Shown here piece after piece: positions 19,925-32,659 of a DNA stretch of 64,000 bases. The stretch lies in the NCBI GenBank assembly GCA_029298735.1, contig JANSLP010000089.1:44964-108963 (forward strand), read 5' to 3'. Under the pieces are notes generated by a model that saw only the letters and a program-made list of their open reading frames with translations, was not told the DNA's origin and searched no databases. The stretch is from Ophiostoma sp. CBS 140.51 (Eukaryota; Ascomycota; Sordariomycetes; Ophiostomatales; Ophiostomataceae). The translations under genes were made by a program, and so were the position numbers. Every line of letters begins with the position of its first letter. The first letter of the stretch is position 1.

Positions 19925-22849
19925 TATCGCGAGCCAAGGATCAGGCGATGTACGCGATTTGTGCCTTTGTCGAGAGTAGGGTCGGCAAAAGGAGCAACCA
20001 GAGGCGTATCGCAGCGAAGAGTGTGTGTGGCGTGCAAGGGACAGGGCGGCCAGATGGAGGTGGAAAAGGCGGGCCTCCAATGCGCATCGGCGTATTTTTG
20101 GTGGGAACGTGGGAAACGAGACGCCGGACGCGATGCGATGCTGCTGGCGCTTCTGCGCATGCACACTAGTTTTTCGCGGCCTTGTTCGCACCTGCCACTG
20201 CGCACGCGCCAGCCCCGTTCCTTCCTTTCAGGTGGTATAGCGATAAGAGATAGTCACGGTGCGAATATACAGTACAAATATTATCATACACAGTAAGTAT
20301 ACAACCAACAGCTCAGCCCTCGGACTTGAGGTGAAACCATTGACTGCCCAGCATTGGCACCGCACCAAAGAGGGCAGGGTAAACTATGCGAGCACACACT
20401 CATATTTTGCATGTTTTGTGCTCTGTATCTTTTGATGTTTTGCATTGTTGGACAAGGAGGCTGTGACGGCTGTACAGATAGCCAAGCTGAGCCAAGTGCT
20501 GAAGATCTTTACTGTGCACAAAGAACAGATGGAAGTACGGTCCGCTCTGTGTAGTATCGCACTGTGCTTCGCCCGTTGTGCACGGTTTTGGGCAGCCGCG
20601 ACCGTGACCAGGGGGAATACTTCGTACGTCGGGCAGGAGCTCTCGTGCTGCTCGCAGATAACAGACAAATCTGGAAAAGCCGACAAGCACGTTCGACACA
20701 GACGACGGAAAGGCAGGAAGGATCGAGCATATGCGAAAAATGTTTGTGTATGTTATGTTAGCGGGTGGATTCGAGGACTTTTGGCAGGTCAGCCCGCTAA
20801 AATCCGCACGCAAACCCACTGAAGCGCATCAATACGAGTTGTCCCCCTAATTTTGGATGGGGATCGCCAAAAGGATTTTCGGCGGTACGCAGGACAAGAA
20901 CCATAGCTCAAAGGACGAATGCAATGGACAGGCTCGACAGGACATGCGCAAACGGGACCCTAAGTTCTTTGTGACAGTGACCCTAAGTTTTTGACCCCAA
21001 AAGTTCCTCCCTTTCTTCGAGACGTTCCTGACCAGCCACTGCTCCGCCATATTGTTAGCGGGCTTAAGCGTGTTTTTCTCCGCCTAGCGGCCGGCCGTTG
21101 CGATTTTTAGTTCAAACTGCGCTGGTATGGCGGCTCTTAGTGGCTGGAAAACAAGCAAGTGGACAGGGCGGACAACAGACAACCTCGACCCTTCGTGGTG
21201 GTGGTTGGGCTCGCTCTTTCTTTTTTTACGATCCATATCTGAGGAAGGCGCAGCAGTGTTGGATCGGTCTTTCCCCCACGGACAAGGCCACGGCGGATTC
21301 TGGAATGGTGAGGTCCCATTTTCCTTCTTTGGGAAGCCTGAGGGCCACGACAAGGCGTTCTTGCCCCGGTGGTGACGAATTCGACGTTTGTCATTTCATC
21401 AATTTCTATTGCCTCGTTTTTCGGCCTTCTTTTCGCCTCCTGTATCGACCTTTTTTCACTTGGCTTTCTTATTTGCTCACCACACATGCTCATTTTCTCA
21501 CTGCCCGCTGTTTACACCACCTTGGCAACCAGTGCCGCCTCCTGAGCCCCTGTTTCCGCCTTCGAACACATCTTTCTCCGATCTTGTTTCATCTGCCCCG
21601 GGATCAGAAGCAGACGGGAAGACCGCCACATGTCTATTGGGTTCACTGTTCACAGTGCATCAACTCTCGACCAGTCATGACACCGCACCCACGGTCCTCC
21701 CAGTGGCTTCAGTTTCTCTCAACTGGCCTTGCATGCGAAAAGTCGCGGCACACAGAGAGTGGTCCCTCGCTGTCGACTTAGCCTTGCACATCCTAGACAG
21801 GAAGGAGGACCCTGGCCCCCATCTTCCTGGAACCCAGTGTTCTTTCCCCTGCTCTGTTCCCTCTCGCTCTTTCCCTGGTTGCAGCTTCAAAACGCGTTTT
21901 CAGGTTTCCATACCTTTGCTCTTTTCTTTCCAGCGTCTCCAACGTCACCCTCCCAAACCAACATTTCCGTTGTATTTTTGCACCTTGTATCTTGGTATTT
22001 TGCCTGTTTGTCTCGCTGGCCCTCCCTCCTGCCTCCTTGCTCCTCCCTCCCAGCTGCACGCTGCATGCCCCCTCGTATAGCGGCGTCCTCCTCAAACGCC
22101 AACAGAATAAGTGCGGCTGCAGGCCCGCTTTTCGACCAATAAGTCATCTTTTGACTGCCCTATGTTGGTCGCTCTTTCCCTCCAGCGTCCGGAATCTCCT
22201 TGTATTCTTTTTATTTTCCGTATTCCATAATAATTCTCGCTCACGCATTTTCGCATCCTCCTTTGCTCCTTCCCCTCCTCTTGCTGTTTCCTGTTTTTCT
22301 TCTCTCCTTCCTTCCCATCCTTTCCCTTTCGTCATCCAACGCATCGCATCGACACGAACTTTTCTCTCTACTGCTCGTCTCCCTTTTTCGTCTCTCGCTC
22401 TGTCTCTCCTGGTCTCAGCCACAACACGCAAAACGACCAGTCACCAACCCGCATTCAATACGAAAGGGCAGCCACGTCGCCATCCCTCGCTCCCCCGACA
22501 TCTGGCTCTCCCTCGCGCTCTCTCTGTCCACTAGCCATCAGCAGACACCCATTTCGTCCCGCTGACGATTTGATTCTTTCAATTCTTTTCCTCATTTGTG
22601 CCGCCACTCATTTCCACGACGGTGACGACGAGAATCCGATTTCTCACGCCTTTCCACCAAAGCCAGCAACCGACGCAAAGTCGGACTCATCTAAAACCCA
22701 TCATCAACCGCACAACTTCGCCCGCCCTGGCGCCCCGTCAAGAATCCCGGCGGTCGCTTCTGACACCGGATCCTGCCTTTGCTCAACAGCCGTTCAACAA
22801 CGACGGCTACTACTATCGCGAGAACGGCGTTGCCGACCCGCCACGCAAG
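19925..22849. other. Divergent intergenic region, 2.9 kb
   Basis: The promoter side of both PP4R2 (minus) and the UPF0658 gene (plus). About 21.4-22.6 kb is strongly pyrimidine-rich on the plus strand, as expected for the leader of the latter. A cluster of TTAGCGGG motifs and a small direct repeat lie at 20756-21062. No additional gene is supported. Confidence 0.5.
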
Positions 22850-24009
22850 ATGTTCAGCTTCATCGAGACAAAATGGGCCAAGGCTTTTTTTCTGACCGTC
22901 CTGCTGCAGGCCATCATCTGCCTAGCATTCGAAGCGTGCGTACAACAAAAGAATCAAAGACGCGAGACGATCGAGTCCCCGTGTCAAACCCATTTGAAGC
23001 ATTTCAGACCCTTTCTTCTTCTTCATGGCGATGCTAACTACTTTGCAGATACCTCTTCGCCGAGTTCGAGTCGAATGTCCTCCAGACCAAGGACAACAGC
23101 CAAAACAACTCCTTCTACCGCTCCATCCCGACATTCCTCACACTCTTCATCTTCGCCTTCTTGTACGAGCTGCTTCTCGTCTGGGATGCCCTTCGCATGA
23201 AGAACACCATTCAGGTCATCGGCATCTGCATTGCCAACCTGGCTTTCCTCATCTACACGGCCATCCAGACCGACCAGATCGACCTGGCCATTAATTCACT
23301 GTCCGCCATTGGCGCCATCAACCCTGACATTGGCAGCGTCGCTCTGATGGACCGCGTCCGGCCATTCCTCATTGCGATTCCCGTTATTATCGGCGTCACC
23401 ACGATCGTGATGGGCTTCATCGCCTGGAAGCTGTACCAGGAGTTTGCCTGGGACATTCTTAAGCAGATTGGCGCCGACTACCGCATGAAGAAGCGCTTCC
23501 TCGCCTACCAGATTTACATTGCGCTGCTCAAGTTCGATTTCTTCTTCTTCCTCGGATTCACTGTCCAGTTCCTCGTTATTGTCACAGGAAAGACCGACGT
23601 CGAATTCGCCCTTACGGCTGCGGCCATTCCCATCACCATCGCCATCTTGCTGATGGCGGCTTTCTTCACGCGCCACGAGATCAAGGTCGGCATGGCCATC
23701 AGTATCGTGCTGTACCTGTGCGGCCTGGCGTGGTTCTTTTTCAAGCTCGTCCGCATCTACGAGCCGGGCTACAAGCAGAACTACACGGCCGTGCAGAAGT
23801 CACTGACAGCCTTTGCGGTGCTGACAATTCTGCTCATTATCCTCACCATCACAAACGCCTTTGTCTGCATGCACAACTTTGGCAGCGGCCTCAAGGCACA
23901 CATTCTCAAGCGCACCGACGGCGAGGAGAAGACAGCCCAGTACGACCAGAACTCGATCGGCCTCAACGACATGAAGGCACCTCTGCCGAGCCGAATGACC
24001 ATCGATTAA
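22850..24009 (+). CDS. UPF0658 Golgi membrane protein, 348 aa
   Basis: Exons 22850-22935 and 23049-24009. The intron (113 nt) begins GTGCGT and ends TTTGCAG, and joining restores LAFEAYLFAEFE. The protein matches the fungal UPF0658 family (fission yeast C23H3.04-type Golgi proteins): KMFSFIETKWAKAFFLTVLLQAIICLAFE at the start, then about seven to eight hydrophobic segments with short loops, a conserved DALRMKNTIQV loop and the YRMKKRFLAYQI loop. The C-terminal 35 residues are hydrophilic and cytosolic-looking. Its biochemical role is not known. The start was put at the first ATG, but about 40 upstream in-frame codons (including DGYYYRENGVADPPRK) look coding and suggest a longer N-terminus through a non-AUG start or an unseen exon. 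Confidence 0.85.
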
Positions 24010-25235
24010 ATGGAGATAACGGACACACGAGAGACAAAACAGACAACATCGGCCGGCCCATCTTTTTTTGCTCTTGTTTCAAATCAGATTACTCCATTTT
24101 TTTGCTTTATTTATCTCATCTGTCTTGTTTTTCTCTTTAAAAATCTATATTACTTACGCGTCACTCCCTCGCGCGGCCCCCCTTTTTCGGGCTAATTTCT
24201 TTGTTTTTTCTAAAACATGGGGCTGAACACTACCGAGGGGACCACAACTCGTCTCCTTCGGCCTTCAGCCTCGACAATATTACCAACAAAGACAACAAAA
24301 ATACATCAACAAAAAAAAAACATTCACTCAAAGGAGCGGTCTCTTCTTTCTGCATCCCAACGCCAAACTCCTGTACCTCCCACACCCACCCTACATTTCA
24401 TGACTTTACGACGTCTGCTTTTGCTTGTCTATATCACCGGGGCATACCTCTTTGAGGCTTCGCAACCCCATCTTGTTTTTGTTTTCTTGTTTACAATATC
24501 ATTATTATTTTCTCTTTTCCTTTTCTTCTCATATATATACTGGGGCGTTCTTGAAAGGCATGGACGGGTGGAGAGTTGTGGGCACAGCCAAGAGACATCT
24601 GGCGAAGCTTTTTGTTTTAAACTATTTCTCTCACATATTTCCTTTATTTGTCTACAATGTTTCCCTAGTCTATTTCCTTTGATACCGTAGTCTTTTCGAA
24701 GGTGACATTTTATCAGATTGTTGCTTTTTCATATACACAAAAAACGGCCACCCGTCGGAATTCCAATCTACTTGTTCAACTCTATAATGTGTCAACTCAA
24801 TTCGTGTGTAAAAGCAATATACTAAATGTGTTTATACTAGTTGATGCTACCAAGTGAAGAATAAGAGATGTAAAACAACGATAAGCATACAATCCCAAGA
24901 GGCGCTCTGCGCCAGTCATACGCCGTTTCCTATTAAACCAAAGAGAATTCGACGCCGTGTGGAGGGAGAAGGTGCTGAGATACTGTACAAGACAGGCTCA
25001 ACAGAGTATCCAGAAGGTCGAAAATGAAAGAAAAAAAAAAAAAATGAAAAACGCCATTACCAAAGAAATATCCCATCAGAACAGATAAGCCTATTGACCC
25101 ATAACCTACGCCAGGCATGTAAAACAAAACAGAGAAGAAAACAAAACGAGAAATAAAGGCAACGGGAAACACAGAAGCATCAAGATGGGGAGCAAGGTCC
25201 GAACAACATACGCCCCTTCAGACATACAATTTGTC
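24010..25235. other. Convergent intergenic region
   Basis: The 3' flanks of the UPF0658 gene and of RMD5. AT-rich with T-runs; no gene is seen. Confidence 0.6.
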
Positions 25236-26683
25236 CTACAAAATGATCTGGCGGGCGTCCTTGATCTGTCCCTCGATGGGACAGTATGGGCACTTGAACT
25301 TGGAACCCTTTGTGATGTTGCGAAGCGAGTCGTGTGCCAACGTATGGCCGCACGGCAAGATCATGGGTGGGTTGGCAGCCGTTGTTTGCTCCTTGGAGAC
25401 TGGGCAAACAAAGATGGAGTGGTAGGTCATGGACTCGGGCAGTGGTGTCTCAAAGGCCATTTCGTTCGCTGTGGTCCACTCGGTACGTTTGCTGCGCGTA
25501 GCGCCAATGAACTTGATCAACCGCGGCAGTGCAATGGTGCCGGCCGTGGCAGCGACGTAGAGCGGCGACTCGGCGGACAGGCCGAGCAGCGAGCAGAACT
25601 CGCGGGTGAATGAGGTGGCCAGGTCCTCAAAGGCTGTGCTGGTGGCAAAGGCCACAGCATAGGGTGACTCGTCGATGTTGGAGGAGTAGACGAGCGCGGC
25701 TGAGAGGTGCTGGATCTGCGCGAGGTGCCGCCCACTAAAGCGGTGGAAGTTGGTGCGTGCGTACTCAAACGCGTTGGCAAAGTTGGCACCGTTCCGCCCG
25801 TATCCATCCTCGTCGTCCTCGCTGTCGTCGTACTCGCCGGGCGGTTCGTGCATGCCCGACTTGGCTAGCCAGATAAACTGGAGTTTACAGAGCTCGAACT
25901 CGAGATTGGAGCCGCGCTCCTCCAAGTCCTCGGAGTTCTCACGTGCCCACTCAATGGCCGGTGCCAGGTTGTGTGCTTTGATCTCCTGCAAAATGGAGTA
26001 CATGCGCTGGAACTTTTGTTGCAGGTAGATGGACTCGGTCTGTGTGAAGTTGCCGTGGCCATCGAACTCGACCTCGCCGTTAGTCATGGATGCGTCGTCC
26101 CGATCATCGTCGCCGTCTTCCCCGTCGTTTCCATCAATAGCGGCGATATCCCGTGCCTCGTCCATGAAGACACGGGATACGTCAAAGTGGCCCTGACGGA
26201 GAAGGTGCATGGCAATAGCGCGGTTAATAAGCGCCGGGTGCTTCTGCATGACATCGTATTCTGTTGGGAGCGGTGTAATCGGGAAGGACTGTATATGTTT
26301 CGTTAGCATGGGTTGATGCAGACCGAGAAGGAAGAGTAGTACTCACCCGATCCAGGGCCTTTCCAAACTCTTTCTGTGTTTTCGAGACAGCCTTGAGGTC
26401 GTTGTTGACCGTCTCGAAGCCTTCTTTTATCGGGTTCTGCAGCTTCGTCAAGATAAGGCTGGCTGCGTGCGGGTCTTGTTCTGCTGGTGTGTTAGAGCGC
26501 TATCCTGTCCCAGGATCTGGATCATGAGGAGCCAACAGAAGGGGTCTCACCTGCTGCAATCTTCTCCCGGGCCTCGAGCAGGCGGGCGATGATACTGTCC
26601 ACGTCTTCGACGGCCGAGGTTAACCGGGCCTTACGGGCAACCATGGACAGGTCGTTGCGCAGTGTCGGCATGTTGTCCGCCAT
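25236..26683 (-). CDS. RMD5: RMD5/GID2-type E3 ubiquitin ligase subunit, 439 aa
   Basis: Exons 26551-26683, 26347-26480 and 25236-26288. The introns are 70 and 58 nt (both GTGAG donors; CAG acceptors; GCTAAC branch site in the second). Order of parts: a helical N-terminus (VEDVDSIIARLLEAREKI), a LisH-like stretch (HPALINRAIAMHLLRQGHFDVSRVF), CTLH (LQQKFQRMYSILQEIKAHNLAPAIEWAREN), a CRA region, and a C-terminal degenerate RING (FVCPVSKEQ, MILPCGHTLAHDSL, FKCPYCP). This is the layout of Rmd5/Gid2, the RING partner of Gid9/Fyv10 in the GID/CTLH ligase. In yeast that ligase degrades gluconeogenic enzymes after glucose addition. An acidic insert (EDGDDDRDD) after LisH is low-complexity. It probably acts in cytosol and nucleus. 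Confidence 0.9.
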
Positions 26684-29600
26684 CGTGGAATCGGAGGAAG
26701 GTATCGTGGGGGTGTGTCGGAGTATCTGGACAGCGTCGCCGGGATGCTGTCTGTGCCTGTGGACGGATGGATAGCTGTCTGTTTCGTCGCCGTTGACCGC
26801 GTTGATGACGTTCAGGGCAGCTTGTTGGAGATGACTGATGATCACCAACGGTGGCTTGTTGGGGGTGCTGTGGCACAGGCAGGTCACAAGCCAGCCGGGA
26901 GAGCGATGCTAAAACATGCAACCAAGGTGGGGAGGGGTTCTGATGCGGCTGGACGTCTGTGGCCGTAGGTGAGGCGGAGGCGAGGGATGGTATTTCGGAG
27001 GTGATGGGTTTGACGTCGAGGCACAGAAGGCGAGAGAGAGCTGTTGTGCGTGGTGATGGTGGAATGTGGAAGGAGCCTCTGACGCAAGGCCACACCGCCC
27101 GCTGAAAGGACGGCAGGTGCCCGGCTATGGGTGGGTCTTTCCTTTACTGAGAGCACGCGGCCCAGCCTCTTCCCTCTTTGTCCACCGGGCTGTCTGGCGG
27201 GGTTACAGGGAGCTGGCAAGAGCTGGCCAATCAGGAAAGAGAAACCGGGCGGTTCAGTGCCCTGTTGTTCGCTCTTTCCACCGCTATCTCGATTATCCTG
27301 CCGCTGTCCAGCTGCCTTTTCATCTCTTTTCGCCTCCTGTATTTCGGTGCCAAAATTACCCCTGTCACGCCTCTCTCTTCCATCCCATCACTCACGTCTC
27401 CTTACGCTTGCAACTCGTTTTCGCGTCCACCAACTGTCTCCTTGCCTTTCCACCCCTTACCTGGCTCCCTTGCATGTCTCTGTCTCTGACAGGCCCTGGT
27501 ATTGCGGTTGTCTTTCTATCTCGCTGTCTTGACGCCATTTGTTTCTTTCGGGTCTTTCCACCTCTCGTTTTCGTGTTTTGTTTCTCTTGTTTCTCTTTTA
27601 TTTTTCGTGTTCTCACTCTTTTTCTCTCGTCTCGATCATCGACCGGGATATACCATATTCAAACCCCATGTCCGGGTCCAGATGCTGGCCTACATCGTGT
27701 CTCCCTCGCACGTTTCTGCCTTTCCTCGTTTACTTGGCAAGATGAAGCTCGCCTCCAGATCCCTTATTGTACTTACACAATGTCTCAGTCGTCCATTTGT
27801 CTTTTGATTTTGTCAAAGTGATGACCCTTTCTTTCTTCTGTTGCTTTTTTTTTGTTTTCATTTTTGTGTTCATGTCTCATTCTTCCATCATCAAGAACAC
27901 CTTTCTCGACCGGCTGCCTCTTTGGCCATTCCTTGTCATTGTTTACTATGGAATTCGCTCGTTTCCGCCATTATCCGTCGACATCATCTGTCATCTGCCA
28001 GCCAGCAACTTATCACCACTTTCCATGACCACCGCATTCCCAAATCTCGGCGTCTGCGATCTTGGCTTTGCTTGGTCCTTGGCCTTTCTCCCTCCTCTCC
28101 TTTTTCCGCCCTAACGCAGCTCATCCCGAGATCGACACGGCTAGAACGTAGCACCTGTGGGCAAAAACCTTAATTCCCTGCTTTTTCTGGCCTGGTCAAA
28201 CTGTCTTTCGCTACTTTCGACCGGTTTCCCCTGTCCCTTCGCCGCTGCGATGCCGCATACAGGTGATAGGGCATCTGACAAGCATCTTGCGTCGTGTTTC
28301 GCGCCCCCTCTGTGACCCAAACATGATACGAGTCCATCTGTCGATCTGCTCCCTGGGCTCCCGATGACCCTGCTGGACAAGCTTGCGAGCCCGGCGTCTT
28401 GCCTCTTTTTTACGTCGTCTTGACGTCCTGCAGGCAGCAAACCGCAGGCCTTTTGAGGCTGTTTCCACCACAGATTAGACTGGCATCCACGCACGCCGGG
28501 GGCACGCCCACAGTTCAGCTGCACGTATCTACACATCTGCACATCGTCCCCACTCCCTCACCTCGAGGGCCTCCCCACACCCGAGCCCTTGTACTTTTTG
28601 TACTTTGTTCCCTTTGCTTTTCTGTTTCCTTCTCTCTTTCCTTTTGTCACCTTTTGTCTATCAAAACCACTCCGCCTTTTCGCTCCTTCCCTCCTTCCCA
28701 CCTCCCCTCGCACCTCGCTTACCATCGCCACGCAACCTCGATTCCAACAACAACGTAGTCGTGCACTAGCCGAAGCGACCCTCGTTCCAACACCCAAAAG
28801 GCACGCCGCCATGTGGGAAACCAGAGAACGGACAGCGGAGCACGATCGGAAGCCGGGCTGGACAAGACCCAAACAACGTGCACTTCTTTTTAAGTAAGCT
28901 GGCTAAAAGTAGCTTGAAGTACGCATACACACCGACTATGGGAGGGTTGCATTTCCCATGGCCCATTTCCTATTGGCAAATGCGTGCCACCCAGCTGGGC
29001 TCAATAATATTTCCCAAACGAGCGGCCGTTCAGGTACAGCCCGGAACTGCCTGCCTGACAAGCTGCCAACCTGCCAATGATACCAACACCGATCCAAGGG
29101 AGACGGATCGATTTTCTCTTTTTTTTCTTTCTCTTCGCGAGGACGTCGGATGGCAAAATGTAATCACCTATCATCTTTGCCATCTACGACAGTTCCAAGA
29201 CGGAGAATAGGACGACAGGGAGGACAGGGAGGACACACATCGGACTCCGCCCCCAATATGCCCAAGATCGTCCCCGCGTCCCCTCCATCCCGCCATCTGT
29301 TCAGTCACAACGACGTGTTTTTGACTCTCAACTTCCGAGCACACTCAGCTCAGCATCTCGCATTCGTCCTGTCCTGCTTTTTCTCCCCCTCGCGTCGCCC
29401 GTCACCTGACGTGCCCCACGAACGGGACGTGCATGTGGATCTCCCGCGCGAAGAGCACAAAATAGCACTGCTAGTCGAACAGACGGACGCCGGCTAGCTG
29501 TATCGAGTTTGGTCATTCTGGCGTTGCTGGCGTCGAGCTGGCCGTAGCTCCTCATCTGGGCGGCTGGCGCTAGCTTGCGGTTTGCCCACAGACTTGAGGG

Positions 29601-32600
29601 ACGCCAGCCTCGATGCAGGGAGAAATGTCTCATTGCTGTCTTGCTCTCCTCTCTCGCGAGCTCCACCGACTGAGACACCCTGCAGCGATACGCACCACGA
29701 TACACGCCAGGCACGCATTTTTGGCCGACGGTCCTCTTCCATGCATTTTGATGGCCTCTGGAGGCGCCTTTTTTCAAAATTGCCAGTGGGCAAACACGCA
29801 AATTTCAAACCAGGACATTCAAAAAAGAAAAGAGAGCGTGGCTTGCCCCCTTTCCCTGCACGTTTCGATATTTACGTCTCTCTTTGCCTCCTGCTCAATT
29901 TTTCTCGTTTTCTCGTCTGTTCTCTTTATTTACGAGACTTTTATCCTCCTGCAGGATAAAGTACTTTTACGTGAACACCCGAGCGATGCACACCTCGTCT
30001 TGCCCCTGGAACGTGTTACACTAACTGCCAAATGTCTTACACCGAGCGGGCATCGTTTTATTTTCGTGATTTTCCTGACCTTTACCCTCTCTTTTTCCAG
30101 ACCTTTTCTGTTACTTTTCGCTTCCTTTCCTTTCTTTTTCAGGCCGTTCTCAACTTTTATCGTCTTTTGCCACGAGAGACGAGATTGGCACCAGGATGTG
30201 TAGTGTGAAGTTTCTTTTTACGTCTACGTTTTCTTTTTTTTTTTAATGCTGCTGCTTTTTGCCAATTTTAGAAGTGCTCCGTCCTCGTTCATCCAGCCCA
30301 ATCCCAATCCCAATCTGCTCGTAACCACGCGTAGCACAAACATGGCTATCTATCTATTCGGGTGCCACAACAGATTTCCCCTTTCTCTTGCCTCTGCCTC
30401 TGCCTTTTCTTTTCGTCTTCTGATTTCTGTGATTCCTTCTCGTTCTCATCTTTTCGCCCCATGGGTGAACACAAAGTTCAAAGTCTGATACCCACATCCA
30501 TGCATGCCGTCTTCTCTCCCTTGCCTTGCCATCGTCCTGGCTCCCGATACTGCTGCCGGCCTGCATCCTGCCTATCCCATCTATTCCACCTATCCCATAC
30601 ATCTTTTCCCATCCTGTTCCTGTTCGTCCCTTACTGCACACCACGCAGGACACTACTGCAGTTTGCCCACCTGCGCCAGCAAATCTGGGCATGGCATTTT
30701 ATCAAACTTGCTTTCTTTTGGAGCGCATTTTTGCACTTGGTCGGTGTGCAAGAGAAGGCAGTATTTACCAGCATTTGTCAAACTTGTATTTGGCTAGCAG
30801 ACACAGAATTTACTTTGCTTTCTTTTGGGATGCCTGTCATCCATCAACCACCACCCATCATTCGCTATCCACATCCACATCCACATCCATCAAGCCTCCA
30901 CCCACCCTTCACCTCCGCCTCCACCCTCCGCCCTCCACCGTCGTACGGATCGTCTTCCGCTATCGCCTATGTTAGCGGGCAGTCCTTCGTCCATCCATCG
31001 TCTTTACCTCTTTTCGACTCTTTTGCCTCTTTCCGACCATCTTCCCCCTGTCTGTTCGTTCTCTCCGCGTTCATATGCTTTCCCCTTGTACCTGAACCCT
31101 GGCCCGCTTGGCCCCGTGTGCTGAATCTTGCATGTTTTTTTTGTAGCTTTTTTTCAGTCTACTTTTGTGCTTTGCCATTTTCTCTCACTTTTTCTCGTCT
31201 GTGTTGCCATCTAGATGCCTCCTTGTTCGTTCCATCCTTTTACTTTGTACTTACTTTGACAGACCCTTGTCATGACCAACGTCGTCTGCTGTGTGACAGC
31301 TCGTTCGTCCTCCACACCCCCCTCCACCCCTACCCTAGCCCTTGGCATGCAACGGCTTCTAGCCCTCGCTTCGTCTCTTGAGAATAATATCTTTGTATCT
31401 CTTGTATCTCTTGTCCTCTGCTCTTGTCTCGATCGTCCCCTTATTTATGTTTTACATCACTCTCTATTATCGGCTAACGGTAATTGCCACTACCATCTTG
31501 TGGCTCACATCATTCGCTTTTGTTCTTTTTGTTCCTCGACTCTTTTTTTCTACTCTTGTTATTCTCATACACCTGCACGCACTTGCACACATAGCCTCCC
31601 TCTTCGCGTGTCTCTTGCGTGTCTCTCTGTCTGTTTTTCCTCATTTCTTTTTATCTTTTCTTTTATTCCATCCTATCGTCTCTCTTGGTTCTCGGTTCTC
31701 GTCCCTCGTGTCTCTTATTCTCCGTCTTTGCCCTCCCTTTCCCTTTTTTCGTTGTCTCTCATTTTTTTTATTCTGCTCCTCCCCTTCTTCTCTTTTTCAG
31801 TCTCTCTCTCTCCCCTCGCCATACTCTCTCCCCCACCTGCAGCTTACACTCCACGACCGCACGAGTAAAGTATGTACCGAGCCGTATAATAATGAAAGAC
31901 TGAGATCTCTCGTGGCAGGTTCGGAGGTTTATTTTATTGTTCTTCTTGTTTTCTTTTTTTTGCTTTTTTCTTTCCCTCCTTCTTCCGTTTGGTCCTTCTG
32001 GTCCTTTCGTGATCATCCTGCGTTCCGTTCCACGAGTCTCTTTTTTCTTCTCGCCCACCAGTCGAACCACGTACATCGTTTTGTTTCGTCTTTACCCTCG
32101 CCTCCGTCTCCGTCTCTCGCCCCGTCCTCTCTCGGATGGACTCTTACACTGAACGCGTGTAACTGTCACAAGCAGAGACAGCATCGTCTTCTGTCATTCT
32201 GGTCTCCAGTCTCCAATCTCCAGTCTCTAGTTCGTCTGTCTTCAGTCGACTGTTTCTTGTTTCTGGTGTTTGACTTGAACGGACACAACAGTTCACACTG
32301 GAAGCACACACCGAGTGGCAAGCCAGACAACTTGCACTCCACGCTCCACGACGACGACGCTTGTCACAGACAACAGGCAGACACGGGCACACATACACAG
32401 AAACATCCACGTCACGACCCACGTATCTACGCCTTTCCACACATCACGCCCTCACGTTCTCACGCCTCCTCACGAATCACGGCCTCTCGTTCTCGTTCGT
32501 CTTTCTTCAGTCCACCTTTGTGTACACACGTTTTGAACACCGTCTCTCGGCCATTTTTTTCTCCCTATCGTGATCCTTTCTTGTCCTTCCGAACCACGCA

Positions 32601-32659
32601 TCCTCTACATCTCATTTGTCACTTTAGTCACTTTAGGTCACATTTTCTCCACTCTCGCT
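26684..32659. other. 6-kb gene desert, pyrimidine-rich on the plus strand
   Basis: Lies between divergent RMD5 (minus) and the 1735-aa gene (plus). The plus strand is C/T-rich for kilobases (notably 27.3-28.1, 30.3-31.2 and 31.4-32.6 kb), giving long Ser/Phe/Leu/Pro frames such as 31378-32781 that I reject as genes. CCACAT is repeated in tandem near 30868-30887. A very long leader, regulatory DNA or non-coding transcripts are all possible. Confidence 0.45.
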
